Shown in pieces: positions 54,160 to 63,234 of a stretch of 64,000 nt of DNA. The DNA comes from Candidatus Hodarchaeota archaeon (lineage in GTDB: Archaea; Asgardarchaeota; Heimdallarchaeia; Hodarchaeales; Hodarchaeaceae): assembly GCA_016839815.1 (NCBI GenBank), contig JAEOTM010000069.1, positions 1 to 64,000 of the forward strand. The letters run 5' to 3'. The translations under genes were made by a program, and so were the position numbers. The notes beneath the pieces were generated by a model. That model saw only the letters and a list, made by a program, of their open reading frames with translations, ran no database searches and was not told where the DNA came from. Numbering within the stretch: position 1 is the stretch's first letter; each line of letters begins with the position of its first letter.

Positions 54160-54287
54160 TTCTTGGGTGTTTAAATAGTAGAGACAGGTTAAATAAACGG
54201 ATACCACTCTTCCAGGTTTTTGGGGGAATTTTCCCTCAAAAACCAGCTCTCCCCCTGTTAACTTCAAATAGTTCTAAGAAATACTAG

Positions 54288-55322
54288 TCATTCTCTTGGT
54301 GCGTCGGTTACCCATTTCTCTGGGGAGAACCAGCCATGACTACGTTTTTCTTCAATAAGTTCATCCCGAATATCGGTAAAATAGTAAGTGGTTCCTCCAA
54401 TTGTTTTGATTATGCTTTTGACACCAGGTAATTCCGTTAATTGGGCTTGAATTTTTCCTACTTCAGTATAGGAGGAACAATAGAAGGATAAAAAGAGAAC
54501 AGGCCTATCAGCGGATCGCCATGAACTAAGTGGCCAGAAATTAGGTATGGTATTAATTTCTTGCATGATTTCCTGTTGAATTAAGTAATTTAAAATAGTG
54601 AATTCGCACTGAAACATTGTCAAAGTTTCTTTAGGTGATTTCACAGGATTTATCTGAATGGTTTCCTGAATCAGATGATGATGACGGAGATAATCTAGTC
54701 TCTCGTTGATAACCTCAACCTCAATTTCTATACGTTTGGTAAGCTCTTGTAGGGAAAGTCGGCCTTGTTCTCTTAGATGAGCTAATATAAGCCAATCTTC
54801 CCTCTCAAGTGATACTAGATCTTGAGTCGGATTAGCACTACCTGTATTAACAAGTGGAGTAACAGGATAAAGATGTAGTTCCTCAAAAGCACCATGAAAT
54901 TGCTGAAAATGTTCTGCTAGTTCGATAAAATCTTTCTTATTACTGTATCTTGCATAAGCAAATCCTTCATGAGCAGTTCCTATTGAAATTGATTCAATTG
55001 TAGAATGTATCCCTAGTAATGTTAAGCGATTAAGCTCTAAGGGAGATAGAGATCGGAAAATGATTATTGCATTATGTAGATTGAGGAGTAAAGGATTTAG
55101 AACTACAGTAAACTTTAGAATGGTGTGATTATTAACCAACCGTTGAATTCGTATACCTACGTCTTCAGGAGATAAATTCAAGTTAGAGGCAAGCTGGGAA
55201 AATGAAATACGACAGGATTGTGCTAAACCAAAGAGAATACTTTTATCAAAGACATCCATAATATAAACTTGCCCTGTCCTCTTTTTAACGTCGTTTCTGT
55301 CGTTTTCTGTTCGATATTTCAA
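54288..55322 (-). CDS. Lrp/AsnC-type double winged-helix regulator
   Basis: 344 residues. Two winged-helix units: the first near residues 25-70 (LAQSCRISFSQLASNLNLS), the second near 175-220 (AHLREQGRLSLQELTKRIEI), each with a following alpha/beta segment like the Lrp ligand-binding (RAM) domain. A duplicated Lrp-like regulator that probably senses a small molecule and controls local genes. The start is TTG 55322 or ATG 55259 (MDVFDKS). It follows thiolase by 13 bases, so it is in the beta-oxidation operon and may regulate it. Confidence 0.75.
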   Translation of the reverse strand: MKYRTENDRNDVKKRTGQVYIMDVFDKSILFGLAQSCRISFSQLASNLNLSPEDVGIRIQRLVNNHTILKFTVVLNPLLLNLHNAIIIFRSLSPLELNRLTLLGIHSTIESISIGTAHEGFAYARYSNKKDFIELAEHFQQFHGAFEELHLYPVTPLVNTGSANPTQDLVSLEREDWLILAHLREQGRLSLQELTKRIEIEVEVINERLDYLRHHHLIQETIQINPVKSPKETLTMFQCEFTILNYLIQQEIMQEINTIPNFWPLSSWRSADRPVLFLSFYCSSYTEVGKIQAQLTELPGVKSIIKTIGGTTYYFTDIRDELIEEKRSHGWFSPEKWVTDAPRE

Positions 55323-55335
55323 TTTTACCTTTGGA

Positions 55336-56640
55336 TTAAAAATCTAAATTCTCAATAATTGTAGCTAAACCCTGTCCTCCTCCCACACATGCGTTCGCAA
55401 CCCCATATTTTCCATTCTTATCCTTCAATATACGAGCTAAAGTTCCTGTGAGACGAATCATTGTTGCTCCTAATGGATGACCGATCGCTGTTGATCCTCC
55501 CTTAATATTAACTTTGTCTTCAGGAATATTAAACTTATCCATACAATTCAAGGCTACAATGCAAAACGCTTCATTAATTTCCCAGAAATCAATATCTTCA
55601 GCTGTTAGGTTAGCATGTTCTAGTGCTTTTTGTGTAGCGGGAACAGGTCCCCTTCCCATAACCCTTGGATCAACTCCTGCCCATCCAATTGAGATTATAC
55701 GTGCCATAGCCTCTAAATTTCTTAATTTTGCTTCTTCAGCTTCCATAAGGAGAGCTGTTGTGGCACCTGCATTCAATGGAGATGAATTCCCTGCAGTAAT
55801 AACTCCTTCTCCTGTTCCTTCACGTTCAATATATCCTTCTTTTCCTCCATTTTTATCAAGATAAAATGGAACAGATATTCTACGTAATCCAGCCACTCCT
55901 TCTAATGTAGATTTTCTTGCGGTCATATCTTTTTCTACTAGCATTGGTATATCAGGATTTCCTGCAACGTGCCCTTCTATTGGTATAATTTCTCCTCCGT
56001 TCACTCCATTGGTGAACCATTTCTCCTCTTGACTCTTAATAGTTAAGTTGTGGGACCTTACCCCAAATTTATCTAAATCCTCTTTAGTGAATTTTGGTAT
56101 CTCTTCTTCATATAACCGTTGCGCAGTCTGCAACATATTCATTGAAGTTTCCATATCATATTCAGGGTGATAAAATAAGCTGTTTTCATCCTTATATCTT
56201 TCTATCGCAGGATCTATACCCACTCTTCTTACTCTTGTCATATGTTCGAAGCCTGTAGCTAATGCACACTTAGTATACCCAGTCATTATTTCCATCGCCA
56301 ACATATGAATTCCTGCTCCTGCAGAGGAACATTGTTTATCGATAAAAAACGAGGAAACTTTTTCTGGAAAACCTGCTAAGAAAAGGGGTATCTTCCCACC
56401 ATAAGTCCAATTCTCAAGCACTCCAGAAGCAACACCTACGGAAACCTCTTCAATGTCATGCCTAGAGATCTCCTTATCCGCCAATTTACCATCAAAAAAT
56501 TTTATCAGTAAACGGGCTAGTAACTCATCTCCACGAATTCCCCCAAAGACATCTCGCTCGGGTTGATTTGGTCTCGAACGTGAAAAAGCCGTACGAGCAT
56601 AATCAACCAGCCATACTTCCTTAATTCCCAAATTCATCAT
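55336..56640 (-). CDS. Thiolase (acetyl-CoA C-acyltransferase)
   Basis: 434 residues, slightly longer than usual (~395). Cleaves 3-ketoacyl-CoA to acetyl-CoA and a shortened acyl-CoA, or condenses two acetyl-CoA. Active site: nucleophilic Cys in KQCSSAGAG, NEAFCIVAL, HPLGATM with the His, and the second Cys in ACVGGGQG. ATG start near 56640 overlaps the enoyl-CoA hydratase stop, so the two are translationally coupled. Confidence 0.93.
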   Translation of the reverse strand: MMNLGIKEVWLVDYARTAFSRSRPNQPERDVFGGIRGDELLARLLIKFFDGKLADKEISRHDIEEVSVGVASGVLENWTYGGKIPLFLAGFPEKVSSFFIDKQCSSAGAGIHMLAMEIMTGYTKCALATGFEHMTRVRRVGIDPAIERYKDENSLFYHPEYDMETSMNMLQTAQRLYEEEIPKFTKEDLDKFGVRSHNLTIKSQEEKWFTNGVNGGEIIPIEGHVAGNPDIPMLVEKDMTARKSTLEGVAGLRRISVPFYLDKNGGKEGYIEREGTGEGVITAGNSSPLNAGATTALLMEAEEAKLRNLEAMARIISIGWAGVDPRVMGRGPVPATQKALEHANLTAEDIDFWEINEAFCIVALNCMDKFNIPEDKVNIKGGSTAIGHPLGATMIRLTGTLARILKDKNGKYGVANACVGGGQGLATIIENLDF

Positions 56641-57464
56641 TTCCCTTGAAACTCGGGTTTTCTTTTCTCGAGGAATGCCGAAATACCTTCTGCTACATCC
56701 TTACTTTGTGAATTAATTGCGTATCCCATTTGCTCAAATTGTAATCCTATATTAAGTGGTGCTTGAGTTCCGTAGTCAATACTTTTCTTAATAAGGAATA
56801 AGCTGTTGGTAGCAGCATTTCCTAACCATGAAGCCTTTTCGTGAATAAACTCTTCAAATTTCTCATCATCTACTATGTATGAAAGAACGCCCCACTCAAA
56901 CATTGTCTCTGCAGATAAAAGCTCTCCAAAAAACATCATTCTCTTAGCCCTCATCTTGCCAAGGTTTTTTATTAACCGTTGAGTCCCTCCATTTGCGGGA
57001 AAAATTCCTCGTTGGACTTCAGGAAGCCCAAAGATTGAGCGTTTTGAAGCAATTGAAATATCACAAGCTAAGACTAGTTCAAAGCCCCCACCTAATGCAT
57101 AACCATCAATTGCCGCAATAAGTGGTTTATGAAACTCCTCAATCAAATCATAATATTTATGTCTTCTATACATCGCATGACTTTGATGTCTCAGATTATT
57201 TGGATCAAGATCAGCACTCCCTCTATCCGAGAGATCGGCACCAGCAGAAAAAGCAGGTTTCTTTGAATACTCTTTCGTCCCTCTTAAGACAACGCAACGA
57301 ATGCTTGGATCAACTTCAATAGATTCTAACGCTTCAGATATCTCTTTTAATGTTTGGACCTGAAGCGCATTCAACTTATCAGGACGATTGATTGATATGA
57401 CTGCATAGTGACCTTCTTCATTATGCTCAATTCTCACATGTTCATATTTACTCTCTTCAGTCAT
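56637..57464 (-). CDS. Enoyl-CoA hydratase
   Basis: 275 residues, crotonase fold. Hydrates trans-2-enoyl-CoA to 3-hydroxyacyl-CoA. Catalytic Glu residues sit in LGGGFELVLACD and FGLPEVQRG; PANGGTQRL matches the family's PGxGGTQRL with Asn for Gly. KKPAFSAGADLSDRG forms the CoA-binding region. ATG 57464. Upstream of thiolase on the same strand. Confidence 0.93.
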   Translation of the reverse strand: MTEESKYEHVRIEHNEEGHYAVISINRPDKLNALQVQTLKEISEALESIEVDPSIRCVVLRGTKEYSKKPAFSAGADLSDRGSADLDPNNLRHQSHAMYRRHKYYDLIEEFHKPLIAAIDGYALGGGFELVLACDISIASKRSIFGLPEVQRGIFPANGGTQRLIKNLGKMRAKRMMFFGELLSAETMFEWGVLSYIVDDEKFEEFIHEKASWLGNAATNSLFLIKKSIDYGTQAPLNIGLQFEQMGYAINSQSKDVAEGISAFLEKRKPEFQGK

Positions 57465-57552
57465 TATTCAAACCTCTTCCACGTTGAATTTCTATAAAGG
57501 TTCAAATATTTTATTAGAGAAAGAAGACTTGGAAGAGAGAATCAAACTAAAT

Positions 57553-58737
57553 CTATTCGTTTCCTATCCTTTTCAAAAGAGAATTATCTCGAATCCATTC
57601 ATGGGCACGAAATATCTCTTTGTCGTATTTAACAGATAGATTATCAAGGAATGAGGTTAAATCAGATAGGTTCATTTGTTTTACCAATTCAAAAGGTCCT
57701 GATGGATTATGATAAAACTTTGTCATGCCAATGTCAATATCCTGAATTGTCGCCACCTCTTCTTCGAAAACTTTGACCGCTTCATTGATCTGAACACGCA
57801 TCAGATTCATTATATCATAATTCGCAGGATATGACAAATCGATTATTGGTCTCTTACCTCCTGAACGCCATTTATAGATACCCTCTCCAGTTTTCCTACC
57901 CAACTTATTCTCTTGTACCAACCTTGACACAGTCTTTGTGGGGGAATAATCAGGAGAAAGATTATCTGCTAAAGATTTAGAACTATCATATACAACATCA
58001 AGCCCAATATAATCAAGAAGTTCATAAGGACCCATAACCATCTTTTTGTTTAATGCTACAGCATCGATACTTTCCGGAGTATATTCATTGTTGTCAAGCA
58101 TTAATTGAACCAAAAGCATTGAAGGTGCCATAATTCGATTACAAATAAATCCAGGACTATCTTTGGAAATTATTGGTATTCTATTTCCTGCTTTCACAAA
58201 ATCAAGAGCACGCAGAACCGTCCTTTCAGATGTTTTTTCCCCTCGAATTATTTCAACAACTTCAGCAAGTACGGGTGGTGTAGAGAAATGTACTCCAACA
58301 ACTAATTCTGGTCGATTGGTAAAATTAGCAATATGTGTAATACTCAATGTTGAAGTATTTGATGCTAAGAGAGCATTTCTTGGAGAAAGAATATCTAACT
58401 TCTTAAAAACCTTCTTTTTCAGTTTTATTTGCTCAGGAATGGCTTCAATGCAAAAATCTGCATCTTTAACAGATTCTTCTAGACTTGTAGAAGTTTTAAG
58501 ATTATTGAGAAGTTGTTTATACATTCCTTCAGTTATTACTGCCTTTTCTACAAATTTCCTTAAAGAAGAGTCAATTAACGTCCGTCCCTTACAAACTGCA
58601 GACTCCTCAATATCAACAAGAGAAACCTCGTAACCAGATAAAAGAGCTACCTCTGCAATTCCATGTCCCATCAAACCTGCCCCTATAACCGACACTCGTT
58701 TAATATTATTAGCATCGAAATTAGAATCTTCTTCCAT
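57553..58737 (-). CDS. 3-hydroxyacyl-CoA dehydrogenase, copy 1
   Basis: 394 residues. NAD-dependent oxidation of 3-hydroxyacyl-CoA. N-terminal Rossmann domain with VIGAGLMGHGIAE; catalytic His in GVHFSTPPVLAEVVEI, which departs from the usual HFFNPVP; then two helical C-terminal HAD domains, the second less conserved. The 394 residues agree with the duplicated C-domain form. ATG 58737. 88 bases upstream of the enoyl-CoA hydratase. Confidence 0.9.
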   Translation of the reverse strand: MEEDSNFDANNIKRVSVIGAGLMGHGIAEVALLSGYEVSLVDIEESAVCKGRTLIDSSLRKFVEKAVITEGMYKQLLNNLKTSTSLEESVKDADFCIEAIPEQIKLKKKVFKKLDILSPRNALLASNTSTLSITHIANFTNRPELVVGVHFSTPPVLAEVVEIIRGEKTSERTVLRALDFVKAGNRIPIISKDSPGFICNRIMAPSMLLVQLMLDNNEYTPESIDAVALNKKMVMGPYELLDYIGLDVVYDSSKSLADNLSPDYSPTKTVSRLVQENKLGRKTGEGIYKWRSGGKRPIIDLSYPANYDIMNLMRVQINEAVKVFEEEVATIQDIDIGMTKFYHNPSGPFELVKQMNLSDLTSFLDNLSVKYDKEIFRAHEWIRDNSLLKRIGNE

Positions 58738-58972
58738 TATGAATTATCAGCCCTTTTCTTGATGTATTCTTCTCCTAACTCATATTACTATTTATCATAG
58801 GAGGATATTTGAGAAGGATTTACACGATACCGAAGCAATTTCCATACTTTACATAGAAAGATATGCAAAATAAGTACTTGAAGCAAGTAGTAGTAAACGG
58901 AAATATTAAGATACCGCAAAAATAGTGCAAGGAAAAGTAAGAAATCGGATTTGTTAATGAGTTGAAAAAAGA

Positions 58973-60172
58973 ATGATCGATTTAAAGCTATCTGAAGAGC
59001 AGATTATGTTACGTGACAGTGTTAGAGATTATGTTGAGCGAGATGTAGCTCCAAAGATTGATGAGTATGACAAAGCCCAAAAAAGCCTCTATCCCGAAGT
59101 CCTACCCAAGATGGGAGAGTTGGGTATACTTGGGGTTTGCATACCAGAAAAGTACGGTGGTGCGGGTTTTGATTATATTTCACTTGCCCTCGTGTGTGAA
59201 GAGTTAGAGCGAGTCGATACTTCCTTGAGAGTCATTATGTCAGTCCATACGGCTTTAAGTAGTTGTACATTATGGAGGTGGGCATCAAGAGATCAGAAAG
59301 AGAAATATTTAGCTCCACAGGCTCAAGGAAAGAAAATTGGAGCATTTGGATTAACAGAACCGGGGTGTGGATCCGATGTTGCTAATATTCAAACACGAGC
59401 TGTTCGTGAAGGAGATGAATACGTCTTAAATGGAACAAAACAGTGGATCAGTCTTGCAGATGTGGCAGATAGTTTTCTTATTTTCGCACGAGTGGGAAAA
59501 GAAAAGGGGGTTAAAGGAATTGCTAGTTTTATAGTAGATAAAGAATGTCCAGGACTTACGACTACTTCTTTCCATAATAAATTAGGAGTAAGAGCAGGTG
59601 ATACAGGAGAAGTCAGTTTACAGAATGTTAGAATTCCAGCGGAGAAGTTACTTGGGAAAGAAACAGAGGGATTTAAGATTGCAATGACTGCGTTAGATAA
59701 CGGTCGTTATACAGTCGCAGCAGGTGCTCTGGGGTCTATTAGAGCTAGCCTCGAAGCATCAATAAAATATTCTCATGAAAGGAAAGCTTTTGGTCAAGAA
59801 ATCGGAAAATTCCAATTGATCCAAGAGCATCTTGCATATATGCAAGCGGGTTACGATCAATCACAACTTCTTGTATATAAAGCAGGATGGTTAAAAAATC
59901 AAGGAATCGATAATACACGAGAAACAGGTATGGCAAAGTGGCAAGCTACAAATTACGCCTCTGATGCTGCCAATAGAGCAATCCAAATCCATGGAGCAAT
60001 GGGATTCAGTGGTGATTTTCCTTTAGAACGTTATTGGAGAAACGCACGAGCAAATACTATCCTAGAGGGAACCAATGAAATTCAGAAACTCATACAGGGG
60101 TCTTTTATTCTAGGATATCGGAGAAAACCAGACCTTAGGTGCAGTCTACCTTCTTACAAACCTGGAGAATAA
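58973..60172 (+). CDS. Acyl-CoA dehydrogenase
   Basis: 399 residues. FAD enzyme for the first oxidation of acyl-CoA. Landmarks: GAFGLTEPGCGSDVANI, NGTKQWIS, HERKAFGQEIGKFQLIQ, AIQIHGAMGFSG and ILEGTNEIQKLI with the catalytic Glu. More like the glutaryl/short-branched-chain group than the one at 15178, though substrate is not certain. Only this gene of the cluster is on the plus strand; 235 bases separate it from the divergent 3-hydroxyacyl-CoA dehydrogenase, where promoters must lie. Confidence 0.92.
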   Translation: MIDLKLSEEQIMLRDSVRDYVERDVAPKIDEYDKAQKSLYPEVLPKMGELGILGVCIPEKYGGAGFDYISLALVCEELERVDTSLRVIMSVHTALSSCTLWRWASRDQKEKYLAPQAQGKKIGAFGLTEPGCGSDVANIQTRAVREGDEYVLNGTKQWISLADVADSFLIFARVGKEKGVKGIASFIVDKECPGLTTTSFHNKLGVRAGDTGEVSLQNVRIPAEKLLGKETEGFKIAMTALDNGRYTVAAGALGSIRASLEASIKYSHERKAFGQEIGKFQLIQEHLAYMQAGYDQSQLLVYKAGWLKNQGIDNTRETGMAKWQATNYASDAANRAIQIHGAMGFSGDFPLERYWRNARANTILEGTNEIQKLIQGSFILGYRRKPDLRCSLPSYKPGE

Positions 60173-60200
60173 GCAACCCAAGAGACTTAATCTTCAAGAT

Positions 60201-61388
60201 TCACTCCATTGAAATAAATTTCCCTGATTGGAGTAATTTGATAGGTTTAAGGTACGGTTTATTGAGCTTTTCCGAATATTCCTCAAGGAGTTCCGCTAAT
60301 TGACGATAATTATTCACAGCGTATTCCATCGGACCAGGAAAATTCATCCCTGCAAGTATTGCTTCATCAATCACTTTCCAGCTATTACAAACACCTTCTT
60401 CTAGTACTCGGCAGGCTTCATTGACCCGAATCGCTGTATAGACCATAGAATTTACAATTCCTGCTTTTTTAGATAAATCTGGTCTAGGCCGGCCTTCAGA
60501 CCAGTCATAAAAACCTCGTCCTGTTTTCTTACCTAAGTTACCTTCAGCAATTTGCTTTCTAACAAATTCACCAGGTGAAAAATCAGGTGATAGAGTTTCC
60601 GCATAATATTCTGCAGTATGAAATGATACATCGCGACCAACAAAATCAGCAAGTACTAATCTACTCATCTGCTCATTTGGTCCTGTAATATCTGCATCAA
60701 TTTCTTGCCATGGAATACCTTGTTTGTAGGCGAGATCGAATATATAATCAGAATAAATTCGTTCAGGAGCTAATACACGATTAACAATAAATCCAGGGTG
60801 ATCCTTTAACACTTTTGGAACATATCGTTCTCCTCTCAAACATGGCAAGCTTTCTCCGACTTCAACTCCAATATTCATTGTTTCTTCGGAGCTTTGTTCC
60901 CCTGCAATGATCTCAATCAAACGCATTAAAGGTGCAGGATTGAAGAAGTGCATCCCTATGACATTAGTGGAATTGTTACATGTTTTAGCTATATCCGTGA
61001 TTCGAATACTCGAAGTATTAGAGGCAAAAACACAATGCCTCGGAGAGTTATCAAGTGCTGTTTTGCATACTTTCTGTTTTATGTCCAAATTCTCTACTAT
61101 TGCCTCAATAATGAAATCTGCCTCTTTAACAGCTTCAATCAAGTCGGTAGTGGTTTCCATTCTTGCCAAAATATCAGTGACCATTAATTTTCCCCGTAAT
61201 TGTCCCTTTTTCTCTAGTCTTTTAAGTCCATTCTCAATATAGGTAACTGCATTTTTGATGATATCGTTCTTAACGTCATTCAAGATCACATGATATCCAG
61301 CCATTAAACAAAGCTGGGCAATACCCTTACCCATTTGCCCTACACCTACCACGATAATATTTTCTACCGTTTTCATTTGAATCACCAT
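60201..61388 (-). CDS. 3-hydroxyacyl-CoA dehydrogenase, copy 2
   Basis: 395 residues with Rossmann motif VVGVGQMGKGIAQ, catalytic GMHFFNPAPLMRLIEII (His, Glu), and two C-terminal HAD domains. It keeps the consensus active site better than copy 1. Starts at ATG 61388 or ATG 61376 (MKTVEN). Converges on the acyl-CoA dehydrogenase. The two paralogs probably serve different chain lengths or stereoisomers. Confidence 0.9.
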   Translation of the reverse strand: MVIQMKTVENIIVVGVGQMGKGIAQLCLMAGYHVILNDVKNDIIKNAVTYIENGLKRLEKKGQLRGKLMVTDILARMETTTDLIEAVKEADFIIEAIVENLDIKQKVCKTALDNSPRHCVFASNTSSIRITDIAKTCNNSTNVIGMHFFNPAPLMRLIEIIAGEQSSEETMNIGVEVGESLPCLRGERYVPKVLKDHPGFIVNRVLAPERIYSDYIFDLAYKQGIPWQEIDADITGPNEQMSRLVLADFVGRDVSFHTAEYYAETLSPDFSPGEFVRKQIAEGNLGKKTGRGFYDWSEGRPRPDLSKKAGIVNSMVYTAIRVNEACRVLEEGVCNSWKVIDEAILAGMNFPGPMEYAVNNYRQLAELLEEYSEKLNKPYLKPIKLLQSGKFISME

Positions 61389-61453
61389 TTATAATTTCAT
61401 GATAGTTCTATTAACTTTGCAGGAGTAACTCAAAATCCATAATACTTCGCTAC

Positions 61454-62443
61454 TTATAGTTTTTTTACAAATTTTCCTTCAATTTGAATTTGATTAAGAT
61501 CTCTCAGTTCTTTAATATGCTGTTCAATATGTATCGCTTCAAAATAATCCCAAACAAATGCGGGATTGCTTCGTTTTCCTTTATAGATGAACGACTGATC
61601 AGCAATTTGCTGAACTGTAACTCCCTGTTCATGTGATTCAATAAATTCCAAGATTTCACGTTTCCGGAAGTCGAAACTTTTGGAAAAAGAACCAAGGAGT
61701 TTTAATCCCTCTTCTTTAGTAACCTCATGAAAGTGGCTAGAGATAATTCGGGAAATTTTATGTTTGTTTACGAATTCTAATACACGATCTACAGATTTCC
61801 TAAACGCTTGAAGATCGGAATTTGGCCAACCATACCATGGTCCAAAACTACTAGAGATCTCCATATCTCCGATAAATAAAATCCGGCTTAATGGATCATA
61901 TAGACCAATATGCCCTGGAGAATGACCTGGAAGGTGAATTAACTGAATTTCAGTCACTCCTATGTCAAATAATGCATTGCTATCTACCGATTGTACATCC
62001 ATTAAATTTAAATCCTCCCACGAAGAAAAACCCTCTCGATTCAGAAATGATAACAATCTCTGAGACCACTCTCCCTTTAACTCTAAGGTATCATTTCGAT
62101 TTTGGGAACAGTAATGAAAATAGGCATTTAAGGATAGTAATGCGTCTTTTTCCTGCTCGTGAATCAGTTTTTCCGTATTTGGAAAGATATGAGATCCAAT
62201 GATATGATCTATATGATAATGGGAAAAAAGAATATGATTAATCTCTACGATATTTTTTATCTCTCTTAACTTGCCATTCTGTACTTGGGAGCCAGTATCC
62301 ACGAGTAATGTGGTTTCATTGAAAAAAAGCACTGAATTTGACTGAAGTATTTGTTTTCTGTTTTCGGGATGGATTAATAGGATATGTGGCGCTAAAAGCT
62401 TTCCATGACGAGAAAGTCTTCTATGAATAATAAAGAACACCAC
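61454..62443 (-). CDS. Metallo-beta-lactamase-fold hydrolase
   Basis: 329 residues. Zinc ligands are in SHYHIDHIIG (H-x-H-x-D-H), LPGHSPGHIG (His), LFIGDMEIS (bridging Asp) and SSHFHEV (His). The C-terminal ~80 residues, which include QGVTVQQIADQSFIYKGK, form a helical domain like that of LACTB2/thioesterase-type members. It could be a CoA thioesterase or lactonase of the adjacent pathway; the substrate is unknown. ATG near 62443, 17 bases downstream of livF on the same strand. Confidence 0.85.
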   Translation of the reverse strand: MVFFIIHRRLSRHGKLLAPHILLIHPENRKQILQSNSVLFFNETTLLVDTGSQVQNGKLREIKNIVEINHILFSHYHIDHIIGSHIFPNTEKLIHEQEKDALLSLNAYFHYCSQNRNDTLELKGEWSQRLLSFLNREGFSSWEDLNLMDVQSVDSNALFDIGVTEIQLIHLPGHSPGHIGLYDPLSRILFIGDMEISSSFGPWYGWPNSDLQAFRKSVDRVLEFVNKHKISRIISSHFHEVTKEEGLKLLGSFSKSFDFRKREILEFIESHEQGVTVQQIADQSFIYKGKRSNPAFVWDYFEAIHIEQHIKELRDLNQIQIEGKFVKKL

Positions 62444-62460
62444 AAATCAAAGTGAAAAGA

Positions 62461-63234
62461 TCAGATAATTCCTAGATATGCTTCTTTAACATGGGGATTG
62501 TTAAGTAATTCATCTCTATTCCCCTCTAATTCAATTCTACCTTCTTCTAAAAGGTAACCACGATCACATATTTCCAAGGCAATACTTGCATCCTGTTCTA
62601 CAAGAAGGATGGTAGTTCCAGCAGATTGTATTTTCCGAATTGCATCTATGATATTTTTCTTCACCATGGGAGCTAGGCCCAATGATGGTTCATCTAACAG
62701 GAGGATTTTTGGATCTCCCATTAATGATCGCGCTATTGCAACCATTTGTTGTTCTCCACCGGAGAAATTTCCTGCTTTCTCATCTAATCGTGCTTTCAAA
62801 ACGGGGAATAAATTAAGGACCTGTTCAAAGAGCTCGTCAACTCTACGTTTATCTTCGATTGTATATGCTCCTAAAATCAAATTTTCCTCTACACTTGAAT
62901 CAGTAAATAATCGTCTCCGTTCTGGGCAATGGACAATACCTAACTCAACAATTTTATGCGGTTTGAGAGAACGATTTTTCCCCAACACACGAAAATCAGA
63001 TTTTGTTGATTCACAAATCATCTGACCATCAAAGAAAATTTTTCCTCGTTCGAGTTCAACCAAACCAGAAATTGCCCGTAGTAAGGTGGTTTTTCCTGTT
63101 CCATTGGGACCAATCACGGCAACGAGTTCCCCTGGTTTGACTTTCAGAAAAATAGATGCTAGCGCTATAGCTCTCCCATAATGTACACTTGCACCCTGTA
63201 GTTCAAGTAAATAAGAACTATCTGCTTCAGGCAT
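62461..63234 (-). CDS. livF: LivF-like ABC transporter ATPase
   Basis: 257 residues. Cytoplasmic ATPase of a branched-chain amino acid-type (HAAT) importer. Walker A GPNGTGKTT, NFSGGEQQMVAIAR signature, ILLLDEPSLGL (Walker B) and LVEQDA (His-loop variant with Gln). It carries an insert of about 12 residues (STKSDFRVLGKN) before the Q-loop region. Overlaps the livG stop by 8 bases. Confidence 0.9.
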   Translation of the reverse strand: MPEADSSYLLELQGASVHYGRAIALASIFLKVKPGELVAVIGPNGTGKTTLLRAISGLVELERGKIFFDGQMICESTKSDFRVLGKNRSLKPHKIVELGIVHCPERRRLFTDSSVEENLILGAYTIEDKRRVDELFEQVLNLFPVLKARLDEKAGNFSGGEQQMVAIARSLMGDPKILLLDEPSLGLAPMVKKNIIDAIRKIQSAGTTILLVEQDASIALEICDRGYLLEEGRIELEGNRDELLNNPHVKEAYLGII

